The notes under the pieces were generated by a model. The model saw nothing but the letters and a program-made list of their open reading frames with translations, had not been told where the DNA came from and made no database searches. From Sipunculus nudus (taxonomy: Eukaryota; Annelida; Sipuncula; Golfingiida; Sipunculidae), in the NCBI GenBank assembly GCA_026874595.1, contig CM049316.1, positions 55,997,676 through 56,061,675 on the forward strand: a stretch of 64,000 nt of DNA, given 5' to 3'. Below are positions 31,673 to 41,353 of this stretch, piece by piece. How positions within the stretch are numbered: the stretch's first letter is position 1; each line of letters begins with the position of its first letter. A program made the translations under genes and the position numbers.

Positions 31673-32230
31673 ACATTGAAATCTTTGGTGTGCGGCAGAT
31701 TTCACGTTTGTGCAAGATGTACGCGCAAACTGAAAAAGATATCGCAAATGTTACTCGTTGAACGCTTAAAGCATATTTTTCCAAAGATTTTAGCACATAT
31801 TTTGTAAATGTTGTGTAGACCGTTGTCCGGCAAATGGCCATTTTGTGTTGCTGACCAATATGACGGTGTCAGTATCGCCACCTGCCGACGACAAGTGGAA
31901 CTATATCAGATAGACAACGGATTTATCTAATTAAGTTGCACACATGAAACAACATTGAAATCTTTGGTGTGCGGCAGATTTCACGTTTGTGCAAGATGTA
32001 CCCGCAAACTGGAAAATATATCACGAATGTCACTCGTTGAACGTTTGAGGCATATTTTTACTAAAATTATTGCAGGTATTTCGTAAATGTTGTGTAGACC
32101 GTTGTCCGGCAAATGGCCATTTTGTGTTGCTGACCAATATATTGGCGTCAGTATCGCCACCTGCCGACGACAAGTAGAACTATATCAGATAGACAACGGA
32201 TTTATCTAATTAAGTTGCACACATGAAACA
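31673..32230 (+). repeat. Outer 279-bp direct repeat, two copies
   Basis: 31673-31951 and 31952-32230 are highly similar (each starts ACATTGAAATCTTTGG and ends CACATGAAACA). A more diverged, inverted copy lies at 28345-28559, so the whole structure spans about 28.3-32.2 kb. Confidence 0.88.
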
Positions 32231-33095
32231 ACATTTGTGCGGACTGCATACTTTAATTGAACTGGATGTTTTGTGTGCCTTTATGTATTTATAAAATGTA
32301 TCAGAAAATGATCAGGAATCACATATGCGGATGATCATGGCATAAAGAAGACCGTGAAACTTTCATATTTTATTCATTATATAAGTTCCGTCTTATGAGT
32401 TCCACAGGTATTGTGACGTAGATTCAGGCAAAACATTGTTGAAAATAACGAGTACATCAAGTTTTTATACATATTTTTGAAATATTGTCACATATGCATT
32501 TATTTAAAATTTCGTTTTCTGAGTTTGGAAGTATCAAGTGATATCAACATCTATTAGTATGTTTGTCGTATCTGGTTGATCAGATCCATATAACATCTGG
32601 TTGTTCAAACGATTTTCGTGCATTCGCATTGGATGTGCCTAAAATATACATCTGGGTGACGAATGGTTTTGATGTACCCGTCTTCTTCTTTTTAAAAAAT
32701 GTATATAACGTGAAAGTTCACCTCGGCGTGCAGGGTTTTCTGTATCGGGTGTTTAATCTGAAACCGATCGCCAACGACAAAACTAATTTATGAATACATG
32801 CAAACACGCAGACAGTTATCGAGCAGCGATGAAAAAGCAGATTACCAGCAAACGTATTAAGATCATACCAGGGACGAACCCTGTTTAACCACATTTCAAC
32901 CCGTCACCCCTCATATACATATATATATATATATTCATGTGAGCTTGAGAAGCCGTCACCCCTTGTTTCATGGCGGGTGAGACCTTCCGAATACATGCAT
33001 CCCATTCAAGCCACGCCCACGCAACACATTGTGTTTGACGTACCCAACAGTTGCGGACGTGTGCTCATTCTTGATTATACTTCGGACACAGCGTG
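32231..33095. other. Intergenic stretch, nothing recognised
   Basis: AT-rich sequence with a TA run at about 32915-32935 and one 76-codon frame without an ATG start. It contains the upstream region of the 180-aa gene. No repeat, RNA gene or convincing CDS is seen. Confidence 0.5.
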
Positions 33096-33638
33096 ATGCA
33101 TTCGCTCCCAGCCGACGACCAGTTAACCAGCAGGTTGTGCGACAAGAACGAAATGACATATCTGATGGACAATTTGATGGGTCACGCGGAGCTACTTTTG
33201 AAGAAGATCAAAGTCCTTGACGACAGATCAACTGATGTATTTCCCAGATCGTGGCAGTGCGTGGAACTGGTTGACGGCGTGGACCCGTGGCCACCCAGCC
33301 TCTGCTTGAGTATGATAACTGATATCGGGAGAGGGTACGGGATCACACTTGATGAGGCTACTTTGACGGCTGTGTATAAAACGGAACCGTGGGTCAGCTG
33401 GCACAGGATATGCCCTTCGATCACAGTGAACCTTACACGCATGGTCCCGACGGCTGAAGCCCGATGCCTGGCTGTGTACATATTGTACTGCTTCTTTAGC
33501 AAAGAGTACCGAGTGTCTCACGCTGACAGCGATTTCCACAGGGGTCTGCTGTGTTTAAATTACTGCCCATGTAGCCGATACCAAACGAGGAATGTAACCT
33601 CTCGTTGCTGTTGTGTGTCACTTGGTTCTTTCTCGTGA
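33096..33638 (+). CDS. 180-aa protein, paralog of the 173-aa protein at 59.9 kb
   Basis: No known domain. It aligns with the 173-aa protein at 59921-60442 through VDPWPP, a Leu/Cys-rich helix, an LxxETxxAVYK segment, and PTAEARCLAVYILYCF against MSADAELLSYVIYCL. So it belongs to a small family specific to this virus or element, with one member in the accessory region and one in the core block. The C-terminus is Cys-rich (CPCSRY, CCCVS) and differs from the paralog. I start at the ATG at 33096; a GTG just before it is also in frame. Confidence 0.7.
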   Translation: MHSLPADDQLTSRLCDKNEMTYLMDNLMGHAELLLKKIKVLDDRSTDVFPRSWQCVELVDGVDPWPPSLCLSMITDIGRGYGITLDEATLTAVYKTEPWVSWHRICPSITVNLTRMVPTAEARCLAVYILYCFFSKEYRVSHADSDFHRGLLCLNYCPCSRYQTRNVTSRCCCVSLGSFS

Positions 33639-33928
33639 AAGCGTCATTGTGTACCCGATATCTGACAGCGTACGTCACACACAATGACACCAGTGCATAC
33701 ATCTCCTCATGGTGTTTTTTATCTCTATATGTGTTCATGTTGCGTGGGATAATGCATCTCAGAAACGTATCTTCGCTCATGCAGTGGACTGACCTTGGAG
33801 TGAGGCCATTTTTTTGTTAAGTCACATGAGCCCTGCCGTTACTCACATCTGAATTTGGTAAACAATTTCGAGCCTATCCCGTCAACCGCCAGGCATGCGC
33901 ACTGCCTGGCTGTACATGTTCGTAAACA

Positions 33929-33935
33929 TATAAAA
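33929..33935 (+). promoter_or_regulatory. TATA box of the double-CARD gene
   Basis: TATAAAA, 62 bases upstream of the ATG at 33991. An upstream ATG in another frame (33943) begins a frame that overlaps the start. Confidence 0.55.
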
Positions 33936-33990
33936 GCTGCGGTGATGTCTAGTTGCCAGGCACAATTCCTGTGGGAGCCCTACCACGACC

Positions 33991-34665
33991 ATGGCTTGTT
34001 CTTCACATTGGCACGAGGCGTTTTACGGCATACTGCCCCGTTTGGCATCTGCATTGTACGTGAAACAGAGTCTGCTGCCTGACGAGCTGTTGGCAGAGGG
34101 GTTTCTCGACAGGGACGAGCTGGATAATGTCAGGGCGAAGATGACTAATTCGGAACAAGCCGAACTGTTGCTGCACACACTGGCGGATACGAACACTCCC
34201 AGAAGGCTTGACAAAGCTATGAAAATTATAGGGCGTCATCACCCAGACGTTTTGCGGATGTATCAAGATCGCATGAAAGCACTGAGTCGGGATGAGAAAA
34301 AGGCTCGACCACACGGTTCGCCTCCGGCTAAGGTGTCTTCGTCTTGGAACGACAGTTTTTACAAAATACTTCCCGGTATGGCCGACAAATTAGACGTGCT
34401 GCATACCGACGTAGTTGATGTACTTGCTGCGCGAGGGTTTATCAACGACAACATGGTCGAGCAGATACGTGTTCACAGGATAAACACGGCCCAAGCCAGA
34501 ACACTCCTGTACCTCCTTCTTGATAACAACGGTGTATATGAACTTGATGCTGCCATGGAGTTGCTGCGCGGCCATTACCACGCGCATGTGTCGGATTTTT
34601 ATAAACAAGGTATGAAACATCTCGATCGTCCCATGCTGGTGGACAACGTGAACAACCGTTCGTAA
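33991..34665 (+). CDS. Double-CARD protein (224 aa)
   Basis: Two death-fold units of the CARD type, about 5-95 and 115-205, are internal duplicates. They share SSxWxxxFYxILPxMA/LA, LLAExGFL or LAARGFI, the AKMTNSEQAELLLHTL / VHRINTAQARTLLYLL helices, and LDxAMxxxxxHxxxxxxxYxxxM. The linker is Lys/Pro-rich. A bare pair of CARDs recalls the head of RIG-I/MDA5-type sensors or a CARD-only decoy. It belongs to a different sequence group from the 19-23 kb CARDs. ATG 33991 has a good context (gaccATGG). AATAAA follows at 34983. Confidence 0.8.
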   Translation: MACSSHWHEAFYGILPRLASALYVKQSLLPDELLAEGFLDRDELDNVRAKMTNSEQAELLLHTLADTNTPRRLDKAMKIIGRHHPDVLRMYQDRMKALSRDEKKARPHGSPPAKVSSSWNDSFYKILPGMADKLDVLHTDVVDVLAARGFINDNMVEQIRVHRINTAQARTLLYLLLDNNGVYELDAAMELLRGHYHAHVSDFYKQGMKHLDRPMLVDNVNNRS

Positions 34666-34982
34666 GCATGTACGCCCCGTCTAAGGCACTGTATATACAC
34701 ATCAAACGCTGGAAGTGTTGGAGGTCCAGATGCTGATATTAACTCGTGTATTCGGGATTTTTCGAAAGAACTGATTGTTTGGTCTTTGAGCATACGCAAC
34801 GATGTAGCATTTTTATACAATGCACGCATATATATGACTGTTTGAAACGTGGGATTAACGTACGGGACGTGTTTCATAACGGACCTAACGTCACAGTCAG
34901 CTCTCCAGGCAATAAGGTTTTGTATAACAGGTTGTTGTGCATGTGATTTGTTTTTGTTTATACTGTAATCTATATGACACGT

Positions 34983-34988
34983 AATAAA
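34983..34988 (+). terminator. Poly(A) signal of the double-CARD gene
   Basis: AATAAA about 320 bases after the stop codon; the nearest good signal on this strand. Confidence 0.45.
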
Positions 34989-35506
34989 AGGCATAACTGA
35001 ATTGCATCCTGTATTGTATCAGACTATGATGGGTTTTATGCTATGTGTGTGTGTGTGTGTGTATGTAAGTGCGTGTGTAAACAAATTATCTATAAGATAC
35101 CATGTGATCCGGTACACGTCACTATATGAAATAACAGGATGGTAACAGAGTTCTCACTGGATGGCACCACATGTTTTCAATTTTGTTTGTTCCCATCACG
35201 GTCTCTTAGCTGATGTCCATATTTAACCGTGCAGCTCTGTCACAACGCGTTGCATCAGGGTTCCCCTTAGATATTTGTTCTACTCCTCCGGTTTATGTAT
35301 GAAACTCGGCAACGGCAACCGTCCAACTATCTTCAAGAACGAAGTTGATACCAACTGGACCGCATGTTGATCCGTGTGCGTCATCACAGATTCAGAAAAA
35401 ACTATATTTGGATACGCGCAATGTATGCTTGCTGATGGTATTATGTTAACGGTTCTGCCACACGTGTGTAATCCCCCCTTCGCGTGTATACGTCATCACA
35501 CGTGAC

Positions 35507-35513
35507 TATATAA
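35507..35513 (+). promoter_or_regulatory. TATA box of the first lectin-like gene
   Basis: TATATAA, preceded by CGTCATCACACGTGAC, which holds an E-box-like CACGTG. It lies about 135 bases upstream of the ATG at 35646. Confidence 0.5.
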
Positions 35514-35645
35514 CCAACATTGGGCAGCATGAACGCCACATGCGCACAGTATTCTGAAAAGGACAGGCACGTGTGCCGCTGCTGGTGACTGGATAACGTG
35601 TTCGCAGATGTTTGCTACCCGTTTGGTCCTGTTTTTTATTTATTG

Positions 35646-36683
35646 ATGGGGTGTATCCGCCGGCTTTTTGTACTTTGGGTACTGTACAGTGATTTCTGTC
35701 TGGCAAACTATTTGACTCAGAGTTCTGCTGCCCCTTCTCCGTACCATGCATTCAGATTCTTCGACATCAATCTGACAAACAGCGAGGCCCAGTATGGGTG
35801 CGGTATGTTACAGGATGGCAGGTGGTACCTGCCTGCACCGGATGACAGCCATGACGGGTTATCGTTCCACACAGAATTGACTGCTTTCATGAACAGTGCT
35901 GGTATTTCCGAAGCGTGGATTTCGCTGAAAGGGAACAAGCTCAAAGAATGGCGGGTGTCCGGGACGAAACCTTTCAAAGGCAGGGTACAGCATAACGGGG
36001 AGCAACACAGACACTGCGCCAGAATACAATCTCGATATGAAGCTGCTGTGAGTGAGTCGTGTAATGACGACGTCAAAATGTTTGTATGCGTTGTACCGTC
36101 TTCTAGCCATCTGTTCTTCAGTAATCTCTGCAACGGACAGTACGGACCGTGCTACGCGATATTGCGTGGCGCCGCAAGTTGGTTTGCGGCTAAAAGCATG
36201 TGCGTTTACATAGGGGCACGCTTGGCCGTGGTTCATAATGGGGAGGAAGCTAAAGCGCTGAATAAGTTCATAAAATCTAAGATATCCGGTGCAACGGAAT
36301 ATTGGGTGGACATGGTGAACCACGTTTGGCAATACCGTCTGCGCGGAAACCGGACTGCGGTTCCCGACATGTACTTTTGGTACAGACAACGACCTGCCAC
36401 CGGGAAAAACTGTGCCGTTGTAAGGAAATACCCAGACGGATATTTCTGGGAAGCTGTGGACTGCGACAGCCGCCATAAAATCGTCTGCATGAATCATCGT
36501 TCTTTATCGACAAGAAGTGATGGCGCAATGGTCAACGTGCCTACACGCTACCCGCACAACGCATCGGATACTGCTACTGCTACTGGGACATATTCTACCG
36601 CGTCATCACACCGCTCTATATCGCACGCCGTTATCATACGTACATGTCTATCACTGTGCGTCAGTATCATTACGTCAATCTAA
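35646..36683 (+). CDS. Secreted or surface protein with two C-type lectin-like domains (345 aa)
   Basis: A hydrophobic N-terminus (RRLFVLWVLY) is a likely signal peptide. Two C-type lectin-like domains follow, at about 25-155 and 165-285. The second has the hallmarks CYAI, WFAAKSMCVYIGARLAVV, a WVDMV strand, NCAVV, FWEAVDC and HKIVCM. No EPN or QPD sugar/calcium motif is seen, so it is probably a protein- or ligand-binding type, as in NK-receptor and some viral lectin-like proteins. The C-terminus has a Ser/Thr stalk and a short hydrophobic end (VIIRTCLSLCVSIITSI) that may be a GPI signal or anchor. A GTG 48 bases upstream extends the frame; I chose the ATG that gives a signal peptide. It is paralogous to the next gene. 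Confidence 0.8.
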   Translation: MGCIRRLFVLWVLYSDFCLANYLTQSSAAPSPYHAFRFFDINLTNSEAQYGCGMLQDGRWYLPAPDDSHDGLSFHTELTAFMNSAGISEAWISLKGNKLKEWRVSGTKPFKGRVQHNGEQHRHCARIQSRYEAAVSESCNDDVKMFVCVVPSSSHLFFSNLCNGQYGPCYAILRGAASWFAAKSMCVYIGARLAVVHNGEEAKALNKFIKSKISGATEYWVDMVNHVWQYRLRGNRTAVPDMYFWYRQRPATGKNCAVVRKYPDGYFWEAVDCDSRHKIVCMNHRSLSTRSDGAMVNVPTRYPHNASDTATATGTYSTASSHRSISHAVIIRTCLSLCVSIITSI

Positions 36684-36961
36684 AAAATCAGACGGGAGGA
36701 TCATGAAAAACAATACGCCCCCGTATGGGGATTCACATGCGCGGAAGATATTACCCAGGAAGTAACATGACACAACGTGATGCATGTAAATTACTTGCTT
36801 ATCAGATATTTCCTTTTTTTTGTGCGTAGGCCGGTGAGGCGGATGTTTTAACACTCCTGATGCTGTAACGAAAATTAAACCTGGTTTTTCCCGAAACATT
36901 CCCGGGGTGTAACATGACGCAATGTCACGTACTTGACACGACGACTGCTGCATCACGCAGC

Positions 36962-36969
36962 TATATAAA
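36962..36969 (+). promoter_or_regulatory. TATA box of the second lectin-like gene
   Basis: TATATAAAG, about 165 bases upstream of the ATG at 37131. Upstream repeats of GTAACATGACGCAATG-like sequence near 36760 and 36910 suggest shared control elements. Confidence 0.55.
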
Positions 36970-37130
36970 GACCACGTCTGCCGGAGATTTGAATCATATT
37001 CGCCCAGTCTTCACAGCAGCCTGGTGTTCCGTCGGACCGAAGCCTCTGTTGCAGTAAGTGTTGTTACGTGTAACGCTTGTTCTATGCTAGAGCAAGTTCT
37101 CTCAGTGTGTGAACGCTGTTCTGTATCGTC

Positions 37131-38438
37131 ATGGTACCTTTCCATCTGCTGTATCTGTTGTTGTTCGTCTCTACGTCTGCTGGCCGTCCACATCCCGCGT
37201 TCCGTTCTCTCGGGTTGTCGGTGACAAACGCTGAAGCCGGGCACGCGTGCAGTATCTTAGGAGGGGAGACGTGGGCCCTGCCTGTACCCGACAATGTGTC
37301 AGACGCTGTAGCGTTTCATGAAAGACTGACTGCCTTTATGAGCAGCACTGGTGTTACGGAATCATGGATCTCTCTGAAAGGGAAGATGCTCAAACAGTGG
37401 CGCGTGTCTGGCCGCTATCGTTTCTGCGGTACTATACGCCAGGTGTACAATATGCCGGGGAAACATTGCGCTCTGTTGAGACCTAGGGGGAGCACCCTCA
37501 TCCCCTTTTACTGCAATGGACGCGACGTTGACTTTGGTTATGTCTGCGAACTGCCTACCGCTACCGGGTGTCCTCTGTGGTTTTCAGGACATTACTGTGA
37601 GTGCAAACACCGGAACGGACCTTGCTACATATTCGGACCTGGTGTCGGCAGTTGGTTTGAGGCTAGGAATCTGTGTGTTAGCATAGGAGCGCGGTTGGCC
37701 TCGGTCAAGAACGAAAAAGAGATAAAGGCATTGTCCAGAGTGCTCTACAAGTCTATTTTAGCGCGTCACGTGTACTGGCTTGATGTTGTGGACCACGTTT
37801 GGGAATACCATTTCTCAGGCAACCGGTCTGCTATTCCAGACATTTACTTTTGGTACAAAGACCAACCTAAGCCAAATATAAACTGTGCCATCGTCAGGAA
37901 ATTCCCCAAAGGTTTCTTGTGGAAAGCTGTGCCGTGCCACAGCCGCCACCAGGTGATTTGTATGAACACCATCGAACGGCACCAGAGCGTCGCGTCTGCG
38001 TACGACTTATCTGTCAGCCCGGCTCAGGATACTGCCACCTCCCGGTACCCGCTCCGTATTCCTCATCAGCTGCACGTTCATGCGTTTGCCGATCCCTCAG
38101 GACTTTCTGCACGTGATCCAGGTGTATGCCAAGACGCAGACATGTCGTCAGGAGACGACTCTGAACCAAGCGCTCCGTATATACTATTATCAGGCAGCAG
38201 CCCTGCACCTAACACTGTTTCTCCTATATCCAACAACGCAAACAAAGACGGCTATGTTAATGTACGTTCGTTGACAAGTCCCAGTCCCATGATACCCGTC
38301 GATCCACAGCCCGATATTTCCACAGTTGCTCCCACAAACGCAATGAGAAATCTGTCTGCCGGTTTTCGAAAGCCGTGTGCAGACACGTTACTGCTGCTGT
38401 CTATTGTCACCAATGCTTTAAACGTCTGCATACGTTAA
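37131..38438 (+). CDS. Secreted or surface protein with two C-type lectin-like domains and a long stalk (435 aa)
   Basis: It starts with a clear signal peptide (VPFHLLYLLLFVSTSAG). Two C-type lectin-like domains follow in the same arrangement as the gene just upstream, including WISLKG, WRVSG, WFEARNLCVSIGARLA, NCAIVRKFPKGFLWKAV and HQVICM. Residues about 290-415 are rich in Ser, Pro, Thr and Ala, like a mucin stalk. The last residues (LLLLSIVTNALNVCIR) are hydrophobic, consistent with a GPI signal. No calcium/sugar motif is evident. The pair is a tandem duplication that kept both domains. Likely host-derived receptor mimics; the ligand is unknown. AATAAA follows at 38693. Confidence 0.82.
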   Translation: MVPFHLLYLLLFVSTSAGRPHPAFRSLGLSVTNAEAGHACSILGGETWALPVPDNVSDAVAFHERLTAFMSSTGVTESWISLKGKMLKQWRVSGRYRFCGTIRQVYNMPGKHCALLRPRGSTLIPFYCNGRDVDFGYVCELPTATGCPLWFSGHYCECKHRNGPCYIFGPGVGSWFEARNLCVSIGARLASVKNEKEIKALSRVLYKSILARHVYWLDVVDHVWEYHFSGNRSAIPDIYFWYKDQPKPNINCAIVRKFPKGFLWKAVPCHSRHQVICMNTIERHQSVASAYDLSVSPAQDTATSRYPLRIPHQLHVHAFADPSGLSARDPGVCQDADMSSGDDSEPSAPYILLSGSSPAPNTVSPISNNANKDGYVNVRSLTSPSPMIPVDPQPDISTVAPTNAMRNLSAGFRKPCADTLLLLSIVTNALNVCIR

Positions 38439-38930
38439 GATTTGCTGCAGTCGAGGAGGATAAAATGGAACAAGGACCTTTCTGTCGCATTCGGACGACT
38501 AGCTCTGTATATACTTAGACCATGTATAGTATAATCAAGATGTTTTCTTTTGTACAGTTGTTAGTGTCATGCAGTTTGTGTGTATTATTTGGAATTATAC
38601 AGTGTTTCATACGTGTTAACCACCCCATTTATCTGTGTGGGTAGGGTAAGGCAAGGGTGACTGTATACATCGTGTGACGTGTAGCTTTATACAATAAACA
38701 CATTTGTACTATGTCAAGGTTTTGTTTTGTTTTTATCTCTCATGCTCAAACACGAAATGATTGTGAACCCACTTGTGAATGACTGTTTGTGAATCCACAA
38801 AACCTTTATTTTTTTTCTACCGCGACACTAATGTTTTGTTACGGTAGTTTCAACAACATCACTTTAAAAACACATAACACATCGGTTTGCATTATATACA
38901 AACATTCGATTTAACACAGGCCCTCCATGT
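38439..38930. other. Convergent 3' ends with poly(A) signals
   Basis: AATAAA (+) at 38693-38698 ends the lectin-like gene, and TTTATT at 38805-38810 (AATAAA on the minus strand) ends the transposase gene. No transposon terminal repeat is evident. Confidence 0.6.
38805..38810 (-). terminator. Poly(A) signal of the MULE transposase gene
   Basis: AATAAA on the minus strand about 120 bases past the stop, within a T-rich run. It shows that the transposase is a normal mRNA gene of this locus. Confidence 0.5.
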
Positions 38931-40730
38931 TCACAGTGCGGGTGCGTACACCCTGGCGCATTGCTTCAACAGTTGGTCGGGTGACAGGGCCCCTTCCTGG
39001 TATTGTGCCCACAGCTCGAACAAGCGACCTTGCATGTCCCTGTACAGTGAGCGTTGGTAGCGGGCGACTTTATGTTCTGGCAACAGCTGCACCTGAACTC
39101 TTATGTTTAAGGCCTCCTCGTACAGGAGGGCTATCAACAGGTACAGAGAAATATTTGTCCTTTTCACCCGGCTTTGTATCCTGCGGTGCCACCCTTCACA
39201 GTCATTGTTGGTTCTCACGCTCTGCATGAATCCGGACCAGGCGGCGGGAGGCCACGTTGTAGAGTTTATCCACGTCTTCCGCACGTAGCGGGTCAACCTG
39301 CGCAGTGACTGTTTGAGTGTGGCGTTTTCCAGACGGTTGAAAGCCCCTGGTATCTCCGATGCTGGTAGGAAAGGCAGTGCTAGCAACCGTCGGCATGTCT
39401 TGTGTACCAGGTTGTTGCGGGTGTATGCCGACTGCAGGCCCAGGCTTTGCACATGCCTCCATACGGCTTGGGTCCAGTGGAAAGCGCATCCTTTTAACCG
39501 GACGCTCGGCATGACCTTCCTGACGGCGTTCCATACAGCCTTCTCGAAGTCCAGCATTATTTCTTGTACGCACGTGGTCGGGGGCAGCAACCCCATCAAG
39601 TGTTTGAAAACGTCAACGTAATCCTTTTCACGTTTCCCGGACATCAACACGAACACCAGTGGGACCTGTTTGTAAGTGTCGTTGCGGCGTATGAACACGT
39701 GCACGCTGTACAACTGGGTGAAAGGTTGTTTCACGAGCTTGAAGGTGCCGTCCATGTACCACCGTTTCGCTTTGGCGAGCAGTTGCAGCATGTTGCGTGT
39801 TGCAAACACGAGGTGCCTCTTGCCGTCGGTGTGTATGTCACCGTGCAGGAAATCTGTTGGGACGGCTCTTTCTTCCAAGTGGAAGTCGAGGTTCCTGGGG
39901 TGAGGAGGTCTCTTGTTCTGTCTGTGCCTGTTTGCTGCGCGTATCAGGTGTTTGGTTTTAGGTATGGCCGTGCAGATTTCGCCGGGTTTCAGGTCTCTGC
40001 GTAAAACCCCTTCCACCACCTCGCCTGCCGGCGCGAACAGGTCGGCTTCTGCCTTTTTCTTTATGCTCCACGATATCTCGGCAGCCCTGTGAGCACCCGG
40101 CAGGGGACCGTGTGTGTGGGAATGAATGCCGGGTTGGAAATGGTGTTTGCTGCCTCTTGTTCTTTGCACGACGGAAGCTTGGCAGCGGGCGCGTTTGTTG
40201 CGTTTGATGCAGTTCCAGTAGACGACGCCGTTCCTCCGGAATTTCACTGTGAAACTGTACCCTGTATCTGTGAAAAGTTTGTCCTTACCCCGTTTGCTGC
40301 CACCGGATACCAAGTGCCATTTTGTCCGGTTCGCCTGATCGAGGGGCGTTTCCTGTTCGGCGTCGGCGTGTTCGTCATCGCTTCCTGTGACCGACGTTTC
40401 GTCAAACACGTCAGGCGTCCCGTAGATGTCTGCAGCGTCACGTTGTCCTTGACCTTGTCCGCTCTTGCTCAGGCACCGAGGCGAGTTCTGTGTTGATCGC
40501 GGGCTCGAGTGGCAAGAGCCAGACAGTACGTCACAAAGGCTGACGTGGAGGTTTTTTTCCTTGTCCGGGCCAGAGGGACTGCTTTCAACGCTGCTGCTGT
40601 TTATGTCGTACAGGGTGACGGAAAGCCTCTGCCTTTTGTTTTTGGGTGATGCTTCTGGCGTTGAGTTCGACCGTTTCTTCTGTAACTGCATGTTTTCCGG
40701 GTTCGAACGTCGCTCGCACTGGGTCGGCAT
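38931..40730 (-). CDS. FLYWCH-MULE transposase (599 aa)
   Basis: Residues about 1-140 are Ser-rich and disordered. Residues about 152-207 are a FLYWCH-type zinc finger (FTDTGYSFTVKFRRNG, WNC, a second Cys, then HSHTH). A MULE (Mutator-like) transposase core follows. The catalytic triad looks complete: D327 (WYMDGTFK), D394 (IMLDFEKAVW) and E512 (NNDCEGWHR). The CAFH motif (C415/H418) is also present. The frame is intact, which is unusual for an old transposon copy. I found no terminal inverted repeats or target duplication in about 150 bases on either side, and the gene has its own poly(A) signal. It may be a recruited gene of the virus. Start is the first ATG; a TTG upstream is in frame. Confidence 0.88.
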   Translation of the reverse strand: MPTQCERRSNPENMQLQKKRSNSTPEASPKNKRQRLSVTLYDINSSSVESSPSGPDKEKNLHVSLCDVLSGSCHSSPRSTQNSPRCLSKSGQGQGQRDAADIYGTPDVFDETSVTGSDDEHADAEQETPLDQANRTKWHLVSGGSKRGKDKLFTDTGYSFTVKFRRNGVVYWNCIKRNKRARCQASVVQRTRGSKHHFQPGIHSHTHGPLPGAHRAAEISWSIKKKAEADLFAPAGEVVEGVLRRDLKPGEICTAIPKTKHLIRAANRHRQNKRPPHPRNLDFHLEERAVPTDFLHGDIHTDGKRHLVFATRNMLQLLAKAKRWYMDGTFKLVKQPFTQLYSVHVFIRRNDTYKQVPLVFVLMSGKREKDYVDVFKHLMGLLPPTTCVQEIMLDFEKAVWNAVRKVMPSVRLKGCAFHWTQAVWRHVQSLGLQSAYTRNNLVHKTCRRLLALPFLPASEIPGAFNRLENATLKQSLRRLTRYVRKTWINSTTWPPAAWSGFMQSVRTNNDCEGWHRRIQSRVKRTNISLYLLIALLYEEALNIRVQVQLLPEHKVARYQRSLYRDMQGRLFELWAQYQEGALSPDQLLKQCARVYAPAL

Positions 40731-41353
40731 GTCAACTGTGCAGGGCAATATTTGCTAATGTGACGGCCCGCATGCCACAACACACGCTGCGACGCGGTGT
40801 CGGTTGTCATGGGAGCCACTGCTGTGTATGCAAATACTGACCTAGATAACCAGAACATCCTTACGCCCATACACGTGTTTCAGTGAAGACAGGGGTAGTG
40901 GCGGGCAGGGGCGGGGAGAGGAATGGTGAGCGAAACGCATTTGAGTGGTATGACATCAGTTTACAAAAGCTTCAGCCGGGCAATCCGTGTTGCAATAATC
41001 AGGGAAGGGAGAGGGTTAGGGACCTGCTATCTGGACTTGAGCATACATAATCAAACGTTAGACTGTGTTTGCAAATTGTGAGGGGAGGTATTTACTACAT
41101 TCCGTTCGTACAGACATACATGTTTCAGTCCCATCTTGATTCGCGCAGGGCATCATCAAACGAAACAAACACGTTCAACCAAGTACATATTGTTTATTAA
41201 AACTAACTATAAAACGTCAAGAACAACTGAAACACAAAATACACTGTAACCAATTCAATACATGAATATAATACATGAAAATTTTAACACAAGTCCTTCA
41301 CACAAGTCCTTTCACTTACACGCAGCCATTACGAAGCCGGTCAAATGTTTCGA
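40731..41353. other. Intergenic stretch with an octamer motif
   Basis: Promoter side of the transposase gene. ATGCAAAT (octamer) is at about 40833-40840. TTTATT at 41193-41198 gives the minus-strand AATAAA of the 488-aa gene. No CDS or RNA is recognised. Confidence 0.5.
41193..41198 (-). terminator. Poly(A) signal of the 488-aa gene
   Basis: AATAAA on the minus strand about 155 bases past the stop. Confidence 0.45.

Larger units (their letters stand above)
34666..35645. other. Intergenic stretch between the CARD and lectin-like genes
   Basis: It holds the poly(A) signal AATAAA at 34983-34988, a TG run near 35046-35064 and the TATA box at 35507-35513. No gene is seen. Confidence 0.55.

Noticed and set aside
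32563-32793. 76-codon frame after the outer repeats
   Set aside because: Starts with TTG, has no ATG, and is low in complexity.
38800-41000. Terminal inverted repeats and target duplication of the MULE transposase
   Set aside because: I searched about 150 bases on each side by eye and found no convincing pair, so no transposon ends are reported.
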